Of a DNA stretch of 64,000 nt, positions 47,704-57,327 are shown in pieces. The translations under genes and the position numbers were made by a program. Every line of letters starts with the position of its first letter. The stretch's first letter is position 1. Origin of the DNA: Gammaproteobacteria bacterium (GTDB lineage Bacteria; Pseudomonadota; Gammaproteobacteria; Pseudomonadales; Litorivicinaceae). The notes under the pieces are model-generated. The model saw only the letters and a list, made by a program, of their open reading frames with translations. It was not told the origin of the DNA and ran no database searches. The stretch is taken from NCBI GenBank assembly GCA_024640985.1, contig JAHEDY010000008.1, forward strand, positions 35,743 through 99,742, given 5' to 3'.

Positions 47704-48357
47704 ATGCATCACTGCAAAATTGTGATCGCGGATGATCACCCTCTATTTCGCGCCGCACTCAAGCAGGCTGTCTCAAAAGCAGCTAAGCAAGTCGATATTG
47801 TTGAAGTGTCGACCATGGCGGAATTACAGGATGCGGCTTCTGAACACAACGACGCAGATTTGGTGCTTCTCGATCTCACGATGCCTGGAGCCAGTGGATT
47901 CTCAAGTTTGGTCTATCTGAAAGGGCAAAGCCCTGAAATGCCAGTCGTGGTGGTTTCTGGAAATGAAGATCACAACGTGATCCGTCGCTCCATCGAGTAT
48001 GGTGCTCTCGGTTTTATTCCGAAGAGCGTCGCTTTGGAGATCATGGTCGAAGCGGTTCAGGCGGCACTTGAGGGTGATGCCTGGATTCCTGAAGACGTCA
48101 ATCTGGATGCGCCTGTGGTCGATGATCGCGAGGCGAAGATTGCCGAGGGCATTGCCTCTCTGACACCACAGCAGTTCCGGGTTCTGATCATGCTCATGCA
48201 GGGATTGCTGAATAAGCAGATCGCCTATGAATTGGATGTGAGCGAAGCGACAGTTAAAGCTCACGTCACTGCCATTCTTCGGAAGTTGAAAGTGCATTCG
48301 CGAACGCAAGCAGTCATTGCTGCTCGCTCTCTGGATTTGGAATCACTGTCCAGCTGA
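47704..48357 (+). CDS. LuxR/NarL-type response regulator
   Basis: The 217-residue protein has a receiver domain with acidic residues Asp10-Asp11, the phosphorylation site Asp57 (DLVLLDLTMPG) and the conserved lysine in GFIPKS, and a C-terminal LuxR HTH (LTPQQFRVLIMLMQGLLNKQIAYELDVSEATVKAHVTAILRKLKV). No histidine kinase is in the window. Its position directly after acs recalls the ErdR/CrbR-type regulators that activate acs in Pseudomonas and Vibrio, so control of acetate use is a reasonable proposal. The ATG at MHHCKIVIADDHPLF follows GAAAGGGA; the track start 44 codons earlier lies in the acs terminator. It overlaps rnt tail to tail. Confidence 0.9.
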   Translation: MHHCKIVIADDHPLFRAALKQAVSKAAKQVDIVEVSTMAELQDAASEHNDADLVLLDLTMPGASGFSSLVYLKGQSPEMPVVVVSGNEDHNVIRRSIEYGALGFIPKSVALEIMVEAVQAALEGDAWIPEDVNLDAPVVDDREAKIAEGIASLTPQQFRVLIMLMQGLLNKQIAYELDVSEATVKAHVTAILRKLKVHSRTQAVIAARSLDLESLSS

Positions 48358-49038
48358 ATCTTGGTGAGGGTTCCACCCTCCCAAATCTCGCCAACGATTC
48401 ACGATTTCACAAAATAACTGTGCTGTTAGGTCTGCGTCATAGCGGGCCGAATGCGCCTCTTCATGATCAAACTTCAACCCTGCAGCATCACAGGCACGAG
48501 CCAGCACTGTTTGGCCAAATGCGAGACCGCCGAGTGTCGCCGTATCAAAGCATGAAAATGGATGAAAAGGCGCGCGCTTGACGCCTGATCGCTTGATGGC
48601 CTGATTGAGAAATCCTAGATCGAAGTGAGCGTTATGTCCCACCAAGACAGCACGATTGCAGCCATGGTGTTTGATAGAATCCCTGACCGGCTTGAACATC
48701 CGAGTCAGTGCGTCTTTTTCGGTTTCCGCCATGCGCAGTGGGTGAAATGGGTCAATTCCTGTAAATTCGAGTGCTGCTGGTTCAAGGTTCGCGCCTTCGA
48801 AAGGTTCAATATGGGCGTGCACCTGATCGTGGATAAAGAGTGTTCCATCCTCATCCATATTGAGTATCACCATGGAGAGTTCGAGTAGCGCGTCGGTTTC
48901 GGCATTAAATCCACCGGTTTCTAAATCCACAACCACAGGAAGAAATCCACGGAAGCGCTCCCCCAAGCGGGTCTTCTTCTTGGGCTTATTGATTTCGCCA
49001 GAATTGTGACTGTCTGAGACGACGTCCGGTTCAATCAT
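48343..49038 (-). CDS. rnt: Ribonuclease T
   Basis: RNase T is a DEDDh 3'-5' exonuclease that trims tRNA and other stable RNA ends. The 231-residue protein has a charged N-terminal extension followed by the exonuclease domain: [20 protein letters not shown] (first Asp-Glu), [18 protein letters not shown] region seen as [18 protein letters not shown], and [17 protein letters not shown] with the catalytic His and last Asp. I start it at the ATG overlapping the pyrC stop (ATGA) rather than the TTG four codons earlier. Its order after pyrC matches pyrC-rnt in Pseudomonas. Confidence 0.93.
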   Translation of the reverse strand: MIEPDVVSDSHNSGEINKPKKKTRLGERFRGFLPVVVDLETGGFNAETDALLELSMVILNMDEDGTLFIHDQVHAHIEPFEGANLEPAALEFTGIDPFHPLRMAETEKDALTRMFKPVRDSIKHHGCNRAVLVGHNAHFDLGFLNQAIKRSGVKRAPFHPFSCFDTATLGGLAFGQTVLARACDAAGLKFDHEEAHSARYDADLTAQLFCEIVNRWRDLGGWNPHQDSAGQ

Positions 49039-50060
49039 GTGAGGCTCCAAGCGATCGATTCACCGCCTCGAATTAGGCGAACCTGGCTCTGACCCAACGG
49101 TCGTGTGAGTGGCACTGGCGTTTCCACCTGGGTCAGCGTAATGGTGTCGGTATTTCTTGGGAGACCATAAAAATCAGCGCCATTGAAACTGGCAAAGGCC
49201 TCGAGTTGGTTCAGTCGATCTTGGGCCTCAAACACTTCTGCGTATAATTCGAGGGCCACAGGCGCGGTGTAGCATCCCGCGCAACCACAGTCTGACTCCT
49301 TGTCGCCAACAGCATGGGGTGCAGAGTCAGTCCCTAAGAAAAATTGAGGGTCTCCAGAGGTCGCCGCGTCAATGAGCGCATCGCGATGCAGACTTCGCTT
49401 GAGAATGGGTAAACAGTAAAGATGGGGTCGGATGCCGCCTGCCAGCATGTCATTCCGCTCGTATAACAGATGATGTGCGGTAATCGTCGCCCCCATATCT
49501 GGATGTGCTTTGACGAATTCGACTGAATCTTTGGTGGTGATGTGTTCAAGCACGACTTTGAGCGTTGGGAGGCGTTGCATGAGTGGTCCGAGTGTCCGCT
49601 CAAGGAATACCGCCTCACGATCAAAAATATCAATCGAACGATCGGTCACTTCACCATGAATGAGCAGTGGTAAACCCGTTTCAGCCATGGTCTCAAGGGT
49701 GGCCATCACGCCATCGAGGCTCGCAACTCCAGCGTCTGAATTCGTTGTGGCTCCTTGCGGATAGAGTTTGACTGCGTAGACCGACGGTGAAGCCACCGCT
49801 TCTTGAATCATGCTTGGGCTTAAATTCGGGGTCAGATAGAGGGTCATCAGTGGGTCAAATGACATGCCTTCAGGGACAGCTGCAAGAATACGCTCACGAT
49901 AATCGAGGGCGGCCTCAACGGTTTCGACCGCAGGCTTTAAGTTGGGCATCACAATGGCGCGATGGAATGTGCGCGCGGTATCTGGGACAGTGGTGGTTAA
50001 TGCGGCACCATCGCGTAAGTGGAGATGCCAGTCATCAGGCCGTGTGAGAGTGAGTTGCAC
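49035..50060 (-). CDS. pyrC: Dihydroorotase
   Basis: PyrC closes N-carbamoyl-aspartate to dihydroorotate in pyrimidine synthesis. The 341-residue class II enzyme has the metal motif HLHLRDG near the N-terminus, the segment [22 protein letters not shown] with the carboxylated lysine, [21 protein letters not shown] and [13 protein letters not shown] with the catalytic aspartate. The start is the GTG at 50060 with AAGGA seven bases upstream, giving [18 protein letters not shown] like other PyrC N-termini; the track TTG start is six codons earlier. Confidence 0.95.
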   Translation of the reverse strand: MQLTLTRPDDWHLHLRDGAALTTTVPDTARTFHRAIVMPNLKPAVETVEAALDYRERILAAVPEGMSFDPLMTLYLTPNLSPSMIQEAVASPSVYAVKLYPQGATTNSDAGVASLDGVMATLETMAETGLPLLIHGEVTDRSIDIFDREAVFLERTLGPLMQRLPTLKVVLEHITTKDSVEFVKAHPDMGATITAHHLLYERNDMLAGGIRPHLYCLPILKRSLHRDALIDAATSGDPQFFLGTDSAPHAVGDKESDCGCAGCYTAPVALELYAEVFEAQDRLNQLEAFASFNGADFYGLPRNTDTITLTQVETPVPLTRPLGQSQVRLIRGGESIAWSLT

Positions 50061-50133
50061 GAAAAGATCCTTATCCAATCCGCCCTAGGGTAGATGAAAA
50101 TGCAATCGCATTCATCCGTTTCGACGGAAAGCT

Positions 50134-50162
50134 TCTTTAAGTTTCGCCTGCTCTGCTATAAT
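50134..50162 (+). promoter_or_regulatory. Probable promoter of argG
   Basis: A perfect TATAAT -10 box at 50157-50162 lies 38 bases before the argG start. The -35 region is weak (TCTTTA at 17-base spacing). There is no clear ARG box, but repeated TTTCG-type sequence surrounds it. Confidence 0.5.
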
Positions 50163-50199
50163 TTCGGGCCTTTATTTTCACGATTGCTAGGATTTTTCG

Positions 50200-51417
50200 A
50201 TGTCAGACATTAACAAGGTCGTTTTGGCGTATTCCGGTGGATTGGATACTAGCGTCATTGTGCGTTGGCTTCAGGAAACCTACCAATGCGAAGTGGTGAC
50301 TTTCACTGCCGATCTTGGGCAAGGCGAAGAAGTGGAACCGGCTCGTGCAAAGGCTGAAGCCTTGGGCGTTCAAGAGATCTACATCGAAGATCTTCGTGAA
50401 GAATTCGTATCGGATTATGTTTTCCCAATGTTTCGCGCGAATACCATCTACGAAGGCGAGTATTTGCTTGGAACCTCGATTGCGCGTCCGTTGATTGCTA
50501 AGCGCCTGGTTGAAATCGCAGAAGAAACAGGTGCTGATGCGATCAGTCATGGAGCGACAGGGAAGGGTAACGATCAAGTGCGTTTTGAATTGGGCGCCTA
50601 TGCGCTGAATCCAGCCGTGCAGGTTATTGCTCCCTGGCGTGAATGGGATCTGACCTCACGGGAAACGCTGCTTGCTTATTGCGAGACACACAAGATTCCG
50701 GTCGAACAAAAACGCGGAAAGAAATCACCCTACTCGATGGATGCCAACTTATTACATATCAGCTACGAAGGCGCTGTCCTTGAAGATCCATGGGCGGAAC
50801 CTGAGGAAGACATGTGGCGCTGGTCTGTCTCTCCCGAAGCAGCACCGGATCGCGCCGAAGAGATCATTCTCGGCTATCAAAACGGTGACCCTGTCAGTAT
50901 CAATGGTCAGACGATGTCTCCAGCCACTTTGCTGGCTGAGCTCAATGCCATTGGTGGTCGCCATGGCATCGGCCGATTGGATATCGTGGAAAACCGCTAT
51001 GTCGGCATGAAGTCGCGTGGATGTTATGAAACCCCCGGTGGAACGATCATGCTGAAAGCGCACCGTGCTCTTGAGTCGATTACCTTAGATCGCGAAGTGG
51101 CGCATTTCAAAGACAGCTTGATCGCGAAATATGCCGACCTCGTTTACAACGGGTATTGGTGGTCGCCTGAGCGTTTAATGATGCAGGCGGCGATTAATGA
51201 ATCCCAAGCAGTCGTCAATGGCGAGGTCCGATTGAAATTGTACAAGGGCTCGGTGGCCGTTACCGGTCGGCGTTCTGATCAATCATTATTTGATGAAGCA
51301 ATCGCCACCTTTGAAGACGATGCGGGTGCGTATGATCAGAAAGATGCCGAGGGGTTTATCAAGTTAAACGCACTGCGTTTGAGGACTGCCGCGAAAAAAG
51401 GTCGTTCCCTGCGCTAG
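50200..51417 (+). CDS. argG: Argininosuccinate synthase
   Basis: ArgG joins citrulline and aspartate with ATP to form argininosuccinate. The 405-residue protein has the N-type ATP pyrophosphatase loop AYSGGLDTS at residues 10-18, the [12 protein letters not shown] block, [15 protein letters not shown] and [22 protein letters not shown], all in type I ArgG. Length is normal (about 400). A TATAAT promoter and GATTTTTCG leader precede it; the gene is a single transcription unit converging on nth with four bases between. Confidence 0.97.
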   Translation: MSDINKVVLAYSGGLDTSVIVRWLQETYQCEVVTFTADLGQGEEVEPARAKAEALGVQEIYIEDLREEFVSDYVFPMFRANTIYEGEYLLGTSIARPLIAKRLVEIAEETGADAISHGATGKGNDQVRFELGAYALNPAVQVIAPWREWDLTSRETLLAYCETHKIPVEQKRGKKSPYSMDANLLHISYEGAVLEDPWAEPEEDMWRWSVSPEAAPDRAEEIILGYQNGDPVSINGQTMSPATLLAELNAIGGRHGIGRLDIVENRYVGMKSRGCYETPGGTIMLKAHRALESITLDREVAHFKDSLIAKYADLVYNGYWWSPERLMMQAAINESQAVVNGEVRLKLYKGSVAVTGRRSDQSLFDEAIATFEDDAGAYDQKDAEGFIKLNALRLRTAAKKGRSLR

Positions 51418-51421
51418 ATTG

Positions 51422-52057
51422 TCAAAGGCTTGATTTGCCTTTGTATTCGCACAAATCGGAAATCAGGCAACTGGCACAATCTGGTTTTCGAGCTTTGCAC
51501 ACATAACGTCCGTGTAAAATCAGCCAGTGGTGTGCGTCTTTCAGAAACGCTTTCGGAATGACGCGGACTAACCGATCCTCGACTGCTCTGACATCTTTTC
51601 CCGGAGCGATGCGAGTGCGATTCGAAACCCGAAAGATATGCGTGTCCACGGCCATCGTCGGTTCGCCAAACGCAGTATTTAACACCACATTCGCGGTTTT
51701 ACGACCAACACCTGGCAACGCTTCTAATGCCTCCCGTGTTGTGGGGATTTCTCCGTCGTGTTTCTCGAGCAAGAGCGCGCAGGTCTTCATCACGTTTTCT
51801 GCTTTGGAATGGTAGAGTCCGATGGTTTTAATGCAGTCTTTCACTCCGTCAATCCCGAGTGCCAGAATTGCATTGGGTGTGTTGGCTTTGGGGTAGAGCT
51901 TTCGGGTCGCCCGATTCACTGACACGTCAGTTGCTTGAGCAGAGAGCAATACGGCAATGAGTAATTCAAAAGGGGTGGTCCACTCGAGTTCCGTGGTGGG
52001 GTTCGGGTTTTGATCCCTGAGTCGTGTGAAGATCGCTGTCCGAATGGCTTGATTCAT
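51422..52057 (-). CDS. nth: Endonuclease III
   Basis: Nth is a DNA glycosylase/AP lyase for oxidised pyrimidines. The 211-residue protein has the HhH-GPD motif [17 protein letters not shown] with catalytic Lys120 and Asp138 (AVDTHIFRV), and the C-terminal [4Fe-4S] cysteines in [17 protein letters not shown] (spacing 6-2-5). The ATG at 52057 overlaps the rsxE stop (ATGA), and the long track extension is spurious. The rsxE-nth order is as in E. coli. Confidence 0.97.
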   Translation of the reverse strand: MNQAIRTAIFTRLRDQNPNPTTELEWTTPFELLIAVLLSAQATDVSVNRATRKLYPKANTPNAILALGIDGVKDCIKTIGLYHSKAENVMKTCALLLEKHDGEIPTTREALEALPGVGRKTANVVLNTAFGEPTMAVDTHIFRVSNRTRIAPGKDVRAVEDRLVRVIPKAFLKDAHHWLILHGRYVCKARKPDCASCLISDLCEYKGKSSL

Positions 52058-52671
52058 GAAATGTCCCCAGTTGTGCGAACACGGCGATTTGTCTGATCCA
52101 CCGATCTCTCGGTTGGCTTCTGTTTGAGCTTGCCCTGAATCCATTGATGGAGTGCAACCAACAACCCAAGTGCGATAAAGGCTCCAGGAGGTAAGGCTGC
52201 AAGAATCAAAGTACTCGACATCCATTCGCGTAACGCACCAAGAGTGACTAAAACGAGGAAAAATCCGAGCCCCTGTGCGAGGCCATCGATGGTACTCATG
52301 AAGACGGTTTCTCGTTTGGCGAGCGCTTCAGCGCGGCCGAGAATCAGACAGTTGGTGACAATCAAAGGCAGAAAAATACCGAGTGATTGATACAGTTGGT
52401 AATCCAGTGCCTGCACCAACAGTTCTGCACAAGTTGTTAAGGCAGCAATAACCAGGACAAAGACGGGTAAGCGAATGGAATCGTCGACTAGCGTGCGTAT
52501 GAGGCTGATTGATGCATTCGACAGAACCAGCACAAATAAGGTCGCAAGACCAAGTCCGATGGCATTCTCAAGCGTGTTGGAAACCGCAAGTAAGGGACAG
52601 AGTCCTAATAGCTGAATCAGTCCCGGATTTCGATCCCATAATCCATCAAGCCAAACGGTGCTGAGTTTCAT
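52054..52671 (-). CDS. rsxE: Rsx/Rnf electron transport complex subunit E
   Basis: RsxE is an integral membrane subunit of the Rnf-like complex that couples NADH-ferredoxin electron flow to ion gradients and, in E. coli, reduces SoxR. The 205-residue protein has six hydrophobic segments and the signatures [34 protein letters not shown] and [21 protein letters not shown]. It mirrors RsxA in sequence plan. It overlaps rsxG by ATGA and nth by ATGA. Confidence 0.93.
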   Translation of the reverse strand: MKLSTVWLDGLWDRNPGLIQLLGLCPLLAVSNTLENAIGLGLATLFVLVLSNASISLIRTLVDDSIRLPVFVLVIAALTTCAELLVQALDYQLYQSLGIFLPLIVTNCLILGRAEALAKRETVFMSTIDGLAQGLGFFLVLVTLGALREWMSSTLILAALPPGAFIALGLLVALHQWIQGKLKQKPTERSVDQTNRRVRTTGDIS

Positions 52672-53264
52672 GGGTTGGCCTCGAGTATGACAGGGTGCTG
52701 AGCCAGGTAAGCAAGCGTCTCGTTCAACGCATCAACTACGGCTCGTGGAGTGATGGTCGCACCGGTGAAACTATCAAACTGGCCTCCGTCGTTTTTCACA
52801 GCCCAGTCTTTAGGTGCCAGATCGTCGTATTTCAGTCCATTGAAGGCTAAGATCCAGTCGCTCTTTCGCGTTTCAATTCGGTCGCCAAGTCCGGGCGTTT
52901 CACGATGTTCGATGGCTCTGATCCCAACGATCCGCTGTTGTTGATCCAACGCCAGTAGCAACTCGATTGGGCCACTGTAACCCTTAAGGGCTGTGATCGG
53001 TAGAACCACCCCTGTCTGTTCGGAATCTGTGACGATCGGTGTGATCGACAACGGATGCTCGAGGGATGCTGGTGCATCATCGGGAAGTTCCCGCTGGACT
53101 GGGCTTGCAATCCGCCCATTGGCGAGCAGAGGTGCTGCTAGGAGATACAGTTGCTCCTGCCGTGCTTGTTCTTTGGCTTCAATGATCAATGGCTTGGTCA
53201 TGACGTAAACAAGCCCAACAAATAGACTCGCAATCAATCCAAAGAGCGTGAGGCGAACCGTCAT
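52668..53264 (-). CDS. rsxG: Rsx/Rnf electron transport complex subunit G
   Basis: RsxG is a periplasmic flavoprotein subunit anchored by one N-terminal segment ([19 protein letters not shown]). The 198-residue protein has an FMN-binding domain with the covalent flavin site in [18 protein letters not shown] (threonine of the S/TGAT motif) and [17 protein letters not shown]. It overlaps rsxD and rsxE. Length is close to the E. coli protein (206). Confidence 0.93.
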   Translation of the reverse strand: MTVRLTLFGLIASLFVGLVYVMTKPLIIEAKEQARQEQLYLLAAPLLANGRIASPVQRELPDDAPASLEHPLSITPIVTDSEQTGVVLPITALKGYSGPIELLLALDQQQRIVGIRAIEHRETPGLGDRIETRKSDWILAFNGLKYDDLAPKDWAVKNDGGQFDSFTGATITPRAVVDALNETLAYLAQHPVILEANP

Positions 53265-54280
53265 GATTGTCCTCCCGGCCCTTTGATACTGGCTTCTCGA
53301 CCCATGATTCGTGGACGGGTGTAGTGGTCAATCATGGGTGCTGCAAAATTCATCATGAGCACTGAAAAAGCAATGGCATCAGGATACTGGCCGTAGGTGC
53401 GGATGGTGTAGGTGAGAACGCCAACGCCAATCGCAAACCAGAGGCGTCCTTTGGGGCTGGTCGCACCAGAGACAGGATCAGTCAGGATAAAGAACGCGGC
53501 AAAGATGCCAGCGCCAGCAATCAAATGGACCCAGACGGGCGTGGCTGTGTCTGGGTCAACGCTGAAAAATGCAGAGATGACCAATAACGTAGCAAGTAAG
53601 CCAACCGGCGTTTGCCAGGAAATCACGCGTTGGTGTATGAGCCATAAACCACCGATGAGATAAGCCAATGCAACCCACTCATAACCATAGATGAAACCCA
53701 GTTGCGCCTTGGCAAACAGGGGGTATTGTTTCGCCTCTAATGCTGTCAGTGCACGAAAATCCGATTGGTAGAGTTCTAATGTGGTGGCGCCGGTGTAGGC
53801 ATCACTGTGGTGGCCGATAAAGGCCATCCAAGCAGCTGCAAAATCCGGCGGGTTGAGTGGGTCGACCCAAAGCGTGGTCATTGCCACTGGCGCAGAGATG
53901 AGCATCAGTGCATAGCCGAGCATTGCAGGATTAACAGGGTTTTGGCCAAGGCCGCCGTAGAGGTGCTTACCCAAAATGACAGCAGATGCAGTCGCAGCGA
54001 TGGTGAGCCACCAAGGGGCGGCTTGCGGCAGCGAAAGTGCGACCAAGACCCCGGTCAGGACCACAGACCAATCAGACAAGCGCGGCTGAATGCTTCGATG
54101 TCGTAATTTCAGGCACAAGGCCTCTGAAAGGAGGGCAGTCACAATGGCGGTGGCGAGATTCAACAAAACCCCAGCACCGAAAACAATGCTCATTGCCACG
54201 ATGCCGGGAAGTAAAGCGATTAGCACAGACCGCATGACCAAACGGGTCTCTCTGGGTGGATAGGCGGGCCGATGCATCAT
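53261..54280 (-). CDS. rsxD: Rsx/Rnf electron transport complex subunit D
   Basis: RsxD is a multi-pass membrane flavoprotein related to NqrB. The 339-residue protein has about nine to ten membrane segments, the covalent FMN site in HSDAYTGATTLELY, and the conserved GLGQNPVNPAMLGYALMLIS and ILTDPVSGATSPKGRLWF blocks. It overlaps rsxC (ATGA) and rsxG (ATGA). Length is near the E. coli protein (352). Confidence 0.94.
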   Translation of the reverse strand: MMHRPAYPPRETRLVMRSVLIALLPGIVAMSIVFGAGVLLNLATAIVTALLSEALCLKLRHRSIQPRLSDWSVVLTGVLVALSLPQAAPWWLTIAATASAVILGKHLYGGLGQNPVNPAMLGYALMLISAPVAMTTLWVDPLNPPDFAAAWMAFIGHHSDAYTGATTLELYQSDFRALTALEAKQYPLFAKAQLGFIYGYEWVALAYLIGGLWLIHQRVISWQTPVGLLATLLVISAFFSVDPDTATPVWVHLIAGAGIFAAFFILTDPVSGATSPKGRLWFAIGVGVLTYTIRTYGQYPDAIAFSVLMMNFAAPMIDHYTRPRIMGREASIKGPGGQS

Positions 54281-55746
54281 GAGATCTCTTCCCGCGCCTT
54301 TCGCGCTTTATTCAGCGCATCTGCACTTTTCGCTTTTCTGGCGGCACGTTTTGCCTCTTGCTCTTTCGCCAGGCGCTCGAGTCGAGTATTCCTTGCTTCG
54401 AATCGTTCACGAGCAATTGATGCCTGTTGATGTTCGCGCGCGTTCTCTTTCATCTCAAAGCGGCCTCGGCGAAACCATTCGGCGAGTGGGATGTTGCTTG
54501 GGCACACTGCATTGCAGGCTGCGCATTCGATACAGTCACCGAGGCCTTCATGGATTGCCCGGCTCAATGCCTCACCCTTCAGTGCAGCAACCATTTGTTG
54601 TGGTTGGAGCCTGACTGGACAAACGGTTGCACAGGCGCCGCAGCGGATACAGGGCGATTCTGGTTGAATTTCAACCTCTCGCGCTAACAGACAATTGGTG
54701 GTCTTTGTGATTCCTGCACTGAAGTCCGTGATTCGATAACCCATCATTGGACCACCGACAATCACCGAGTGTAGAGATTGAGGGTTGGTGTCAGTTGCTT
54801 CAATTAAGTGGCTAATGGGTGTGCCGATGGGTGCGATCACATTTTTTGGGCGGGTCAAGGATTCACCGGTTAAGGTGACAATACGATCGGTGATTGGTTT
54901 GCCGTCGATGGCCCGAGACAGAGCGGCAAGTGTCCCAGGATTGTGAACGATCACGCCCGCCTCAACAGAACGTGATCCGGTGGGAACTTCAATACCGAGG
55001 GTCAACCAAACCAATTGTCTGGCTGATCCTGAGGGGTATTTCGTGTCGAGTAGAACGATATCAAAAAAACAATCCGACCGAGATTCTTTGAGAGCACCTT
55101 CGATGGCTTGTAATGCCTCAGGTTTGTTATCTTCGATGCCAATCACAATCGTCTGGATATCAAGCGTTCGCGACAACAGGCAAGCGCCACGAATCATCGA
55201 ATGCGTATCAATGCGGATGAGTGTGTCGTCAGCGGTGAGGTATGGCTCGCATTCTGCGGCATTAATGATCAAGGTTTGTGTTCTGTTTGACCATTTTTTG
55301 AAGCTCGGGAAGCCGGCACCACCGAGCCCTAGGATACCGGCTTCGATGGCTCGCTCTCGTAAAGCCTTGGCATCAAAAGGCCAATTCATTGGACTCAGAT
55401 AATCCTGAAGATCCGAGGCATTGGGCTCGATTACGATGCAAGCACTCTGTTCTGGTGACGGATGTGTCATGGCGTGGTCTGTCACGTCGAGAACCGTCCC
55501 CGCTCTCGATGCCACATGCACAATGCCACTTTGACAACGGATAATGGGGGTCCCTTTGGCCACGGGATCACCGACGCCAACCAATGCTTTGCCAGGCCCA
55601 CCTCCAGAAAAATGAATGGGGAACAGCAATCGTGTCGGAGTATCAACAAACTCGCAGGGTTCGGCAGTGGATAACTGTTTATGGGTCTCTGGGTGAATGC
55701 CGCCTGTCAGGTGGCGATCACAGCGTCGGATCTGATACTCAGCCAT
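54277..55746 (-). CDS. rsxC: Rsx/Rnf electron transport complex subunit C, short form
   Basis: RsxC carries the NADH/flavin-like (SLBB/complex I 51 kDa related) domain and two [4Fe-4S] ferredoxin motifs. In the 489-residue protein [13 protein letters not shown] is the nucleotide-binding loop, and the clusters are [17 protein letters not shown] and [24 protein letters not shown]. The alanine/lysine-rich tail is only about 60 residues, much shorter than the tail of E. coli RsxC (total about 740). The ATG at [19 protein letters not shown] overlaps rsxB by eight bases; the track start lies inside rsxB. Confidence 0.94.
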   Translation of the reverse strand: MAEYQIRRCDRHLTGGIHPETHKQLSTAEPCEFVDTPTRLLFPIHFSGGGPGKALVGVGDPVAKGTPIIRCQSGIVHVASRAGTVLDVTDHAMTHPSPEQSACIVIEPNASDLQDYLSPMNWPFDAKALRERAIEAGILGLGGAGFPSFKKWSNRTQTLIINAAECEPYLTADDTLIRIDTHSMIRGACLLSRTLDIQTIVIGIEDNKPEALQAIEGALKESRSDCFFDIVLLDTKYPSGSARQLVWLTLGIEVPTGSRSVEAGVIVHNPGTLAALSRAIDGKPITDRIVTLTGESLTRPKNVIAPIGTPISHLIEATDTNPQSLHSVIVGGPMMGYRITDFSAGITKTTNCLLAREVEIQPESPCIRCGACATVCPVRLQPQQMVAALKGEALSRAIHEGLGDCIECAACNAVCPSNIPLAEWFRRGRFEMKENAREHQQASIARERFEARNTRLERLAKEQEAKRAARKAKSADALNKARKAREEIS

Positions 55747-56332
55747 GCTGCATCTCGATCTGTCCGAAGCGATCCGTTGAAATGACTTTTGGATGGATCG
55801 GAGTCCAGTAGTCTGCGGCTTTTGGGCGTTCGACCATGTCAATGCAATCCACTGGACAGGGATCGATACAAAGATCGCAACCGGTACAATCATCGACGAT
55901 CACGGTATGCATGAGTTTAGCCGCGCCGACAATGGCATCGACTGGGCATGCCTGAATGCACTTGGTGCAGCCAATGCATTCTTCCTCAATGATGAGTGCC
56001 ACTAAATCCTGATCAGCAGCCGCTGTGTCGGCATCGAGGGGGAGCGATTCCACACCTAATAATGAGGCAATCCGATCAACTGTGGTCTGGCCACCGGGTG
56101 GGCAACGGTTGATGGATTCTCCATGTGCAATGGCCTCTGCATAGGGTTTGCACCCAGGATGTCCGCATTGGCCACACTGTGTTTGTGGGAGTAATTCATC
56201 GATCGATTCAACTAGGGGATTTCCGTCAACTTTAAAGGCCTTGGATGCATATTGAAGCAGTGCGCCTCCTGCGAAACCAATCACTGTTAAACCGATGACA
56301 CCGGAGCCTACTGTGACAAGAAGGTCGATCAC
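55739..56332 (-). CDS. rsxB: Rsx/Rnf electron transport complex subunit B
   Basis: RsxB is a membrane-anchored polyferredoxin. The 197-residue protein has one N-terminal segment ([25 protein letters not shown]), a four-cysteine domain ([26 protein letters not shown]) and two [4Fe-4S] motifs ([19 protein letters not shown] and [19 protein letters not shown]). Start: GTG overlapping the rsxA stop as GTGA. Length matches E. coli RsxB (192). Confidence 0.94.
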   Translation of the reverse strand: MIDLLVTVGSGVIGLTVIGFAGGALLQYASKAFKVDGNPLVESIDELLPQTQCGQCGHPGCKPYAEAIAHGESINRCPPGGQTTVDRIASLLGVESLPLDADTAAADQDLVALIIEEECIGCTKCIQACPVDAIVGAAKLMHTVIVDDCTGCDLCIDPCPVDCIDMVERPKAADYWTPIHPKVISTDRFGQIEMQHG

Positions 56333-56910
56333 AGCCGAATCATCCCGCTAAAGCCCATCAAGGCCAGTGCCATAAAGCCTGCAGTGATTAGGGCAATTGA
56401 TGCGCCCTGAAAGGGTTGTGGGATATCTGACAGTTGCAGACGTTCTCGAATCCCTGCAAACACAATGAGAACCAATGAGAAACCAAGCGCGGCACCGATC
56501 CCATAAAATGCACTTTCAGCCAACGTGTGTGCCCGGTTGGTATTGAGCAAGGCAACGCCCAAGACCGCGCAGTTTGTTGTGATCAGTGGTAGGTAGATGC
56601 CGAGCACGCTATGCAATAGTGGTGATGTCTTTTTGATCGCGAGTTCTGTGAACTGAACTGCAACAGCAATCGCTACAATAAACGCCAGTGTCCGGAGCCA
56701 CATGGCATCGAGTGGGATCAGTAGTAATGTCTGGAGGAGGTAAGCGACAACCGACGACAGGGTTAGCACAAATGTCGTTGCCAGAGACATCCCTAAGGCG
56801 CTATCGATTCGATTGGAGACGCCCATAAATGGACAGAGGCCCAAGAATTGGACCAACACGAAGTTGTTGACCAAGGCTGCTGAAACGATGATCAGCAACA
56901 AATCGGTCAA
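56329..56910 (-). CDS. rsxA: Rsx/Rnf electron transport complex subunit A
   Basis: RsxA is a six-segment membrane subunit related to RsxE. The 193-residue protein has [59 protein letters not shown] and [22 protein letters not shown], with the cysteines that hold the intramembrane [2Fe-2S] cluster in CPFMG and TNCAV. I chose the TTG at 56910: GGGAG lies eight bases upstream, the protein then matches the E. coli start, and the codon overlaps the stop of the upstream OsmC-like gene (TTGA). The track ATG begins within that gene. Confidence 0.93.
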   Translation of the reverse strand: MTDLLLIIVSAALVNNFVLVQFLGLCPFMGVSNRIDSALGMSLATTFVLTLSSVVAYLLQTLLLIPLDAMWLRTLAFIVAIAVAVQFTELAIKKTSPLLHSVLGIYLPLITTNCAVLGVALLNTNRAHTLAESAFYGIGAALGFSLVLIVFAGIRERLQLSDIPQPFQGASIALITAGFMALALMGFSGMIRL

Positions 56911-57317
56911 GCGATCTCTCCCGAGAGCTGGGAGGTCACCGCTGCACCAGACACCAGCAATTGATGCACTGGGCATTTATTGGCAATCTCCAAGAGACGT
57001 TGCTTTTGTGTCTCTGTCAGTGCACCGGTGAGTGTGATGATACGTTGAAAATGGTGGCCTTCTGTGGATGGGCTATGTGTGACTTCAGTGTCCACTTCAT
57101 CCAAGGGCAGTTGTTTCAGATCCGCATACATACGAAGCGTCATATTGGTGCACGCACCGAGCGCTGCTGCGATGAGATTAAAGGGTGCAGGGCCAATATT
57201 GGTCCCACCCATCGATTCGGGCTCATCCATCACAAATGCATGACCTTCCGTTTCGACGGCATTGTAAAACTTAGAGGTCCCTGCTTCTCGAACAACTGCT
57301 TTACTGATGTGTCCCAT
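56907..57317 (-). CDS. OsmC/Ohr family peroxiredoxin-like protein
   Basis: OsmC-family proteins reduce organic hydroperoxides with a cysteine pair. The 136-residue protein has the first cysteine in [15 protein letters not shown] and the second in [11 protein letters not shown], with [25 protein letters not shown] matching the OsmC/YhfA-type helix, so it is probably redox active. The ATG at 57317, with GAGGGATTG just upstream, is chosen over a TTG one codon earlier. It lies 10 bases after metG and overlaps rsxA (TTGA), so it is expressed inside the metG-rsx unit. This placement is not the standard metG-rsx order. Confidence 0.87.
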   Translation of the reverse strand: MGHISKAVVREAGTSKFYNAVETEGHAFVMDEPESMGGTNIGPAPFNLIAAALGACTNMTLRMYADLKQLPLDEVDTEVTHSPSTEGHHFQRIITLTGALTETQKQRLLEIANKCPVHQLLVSGAAVTSQLSGEIA

Positions 57318-57327
57318 CAATCCCTCA

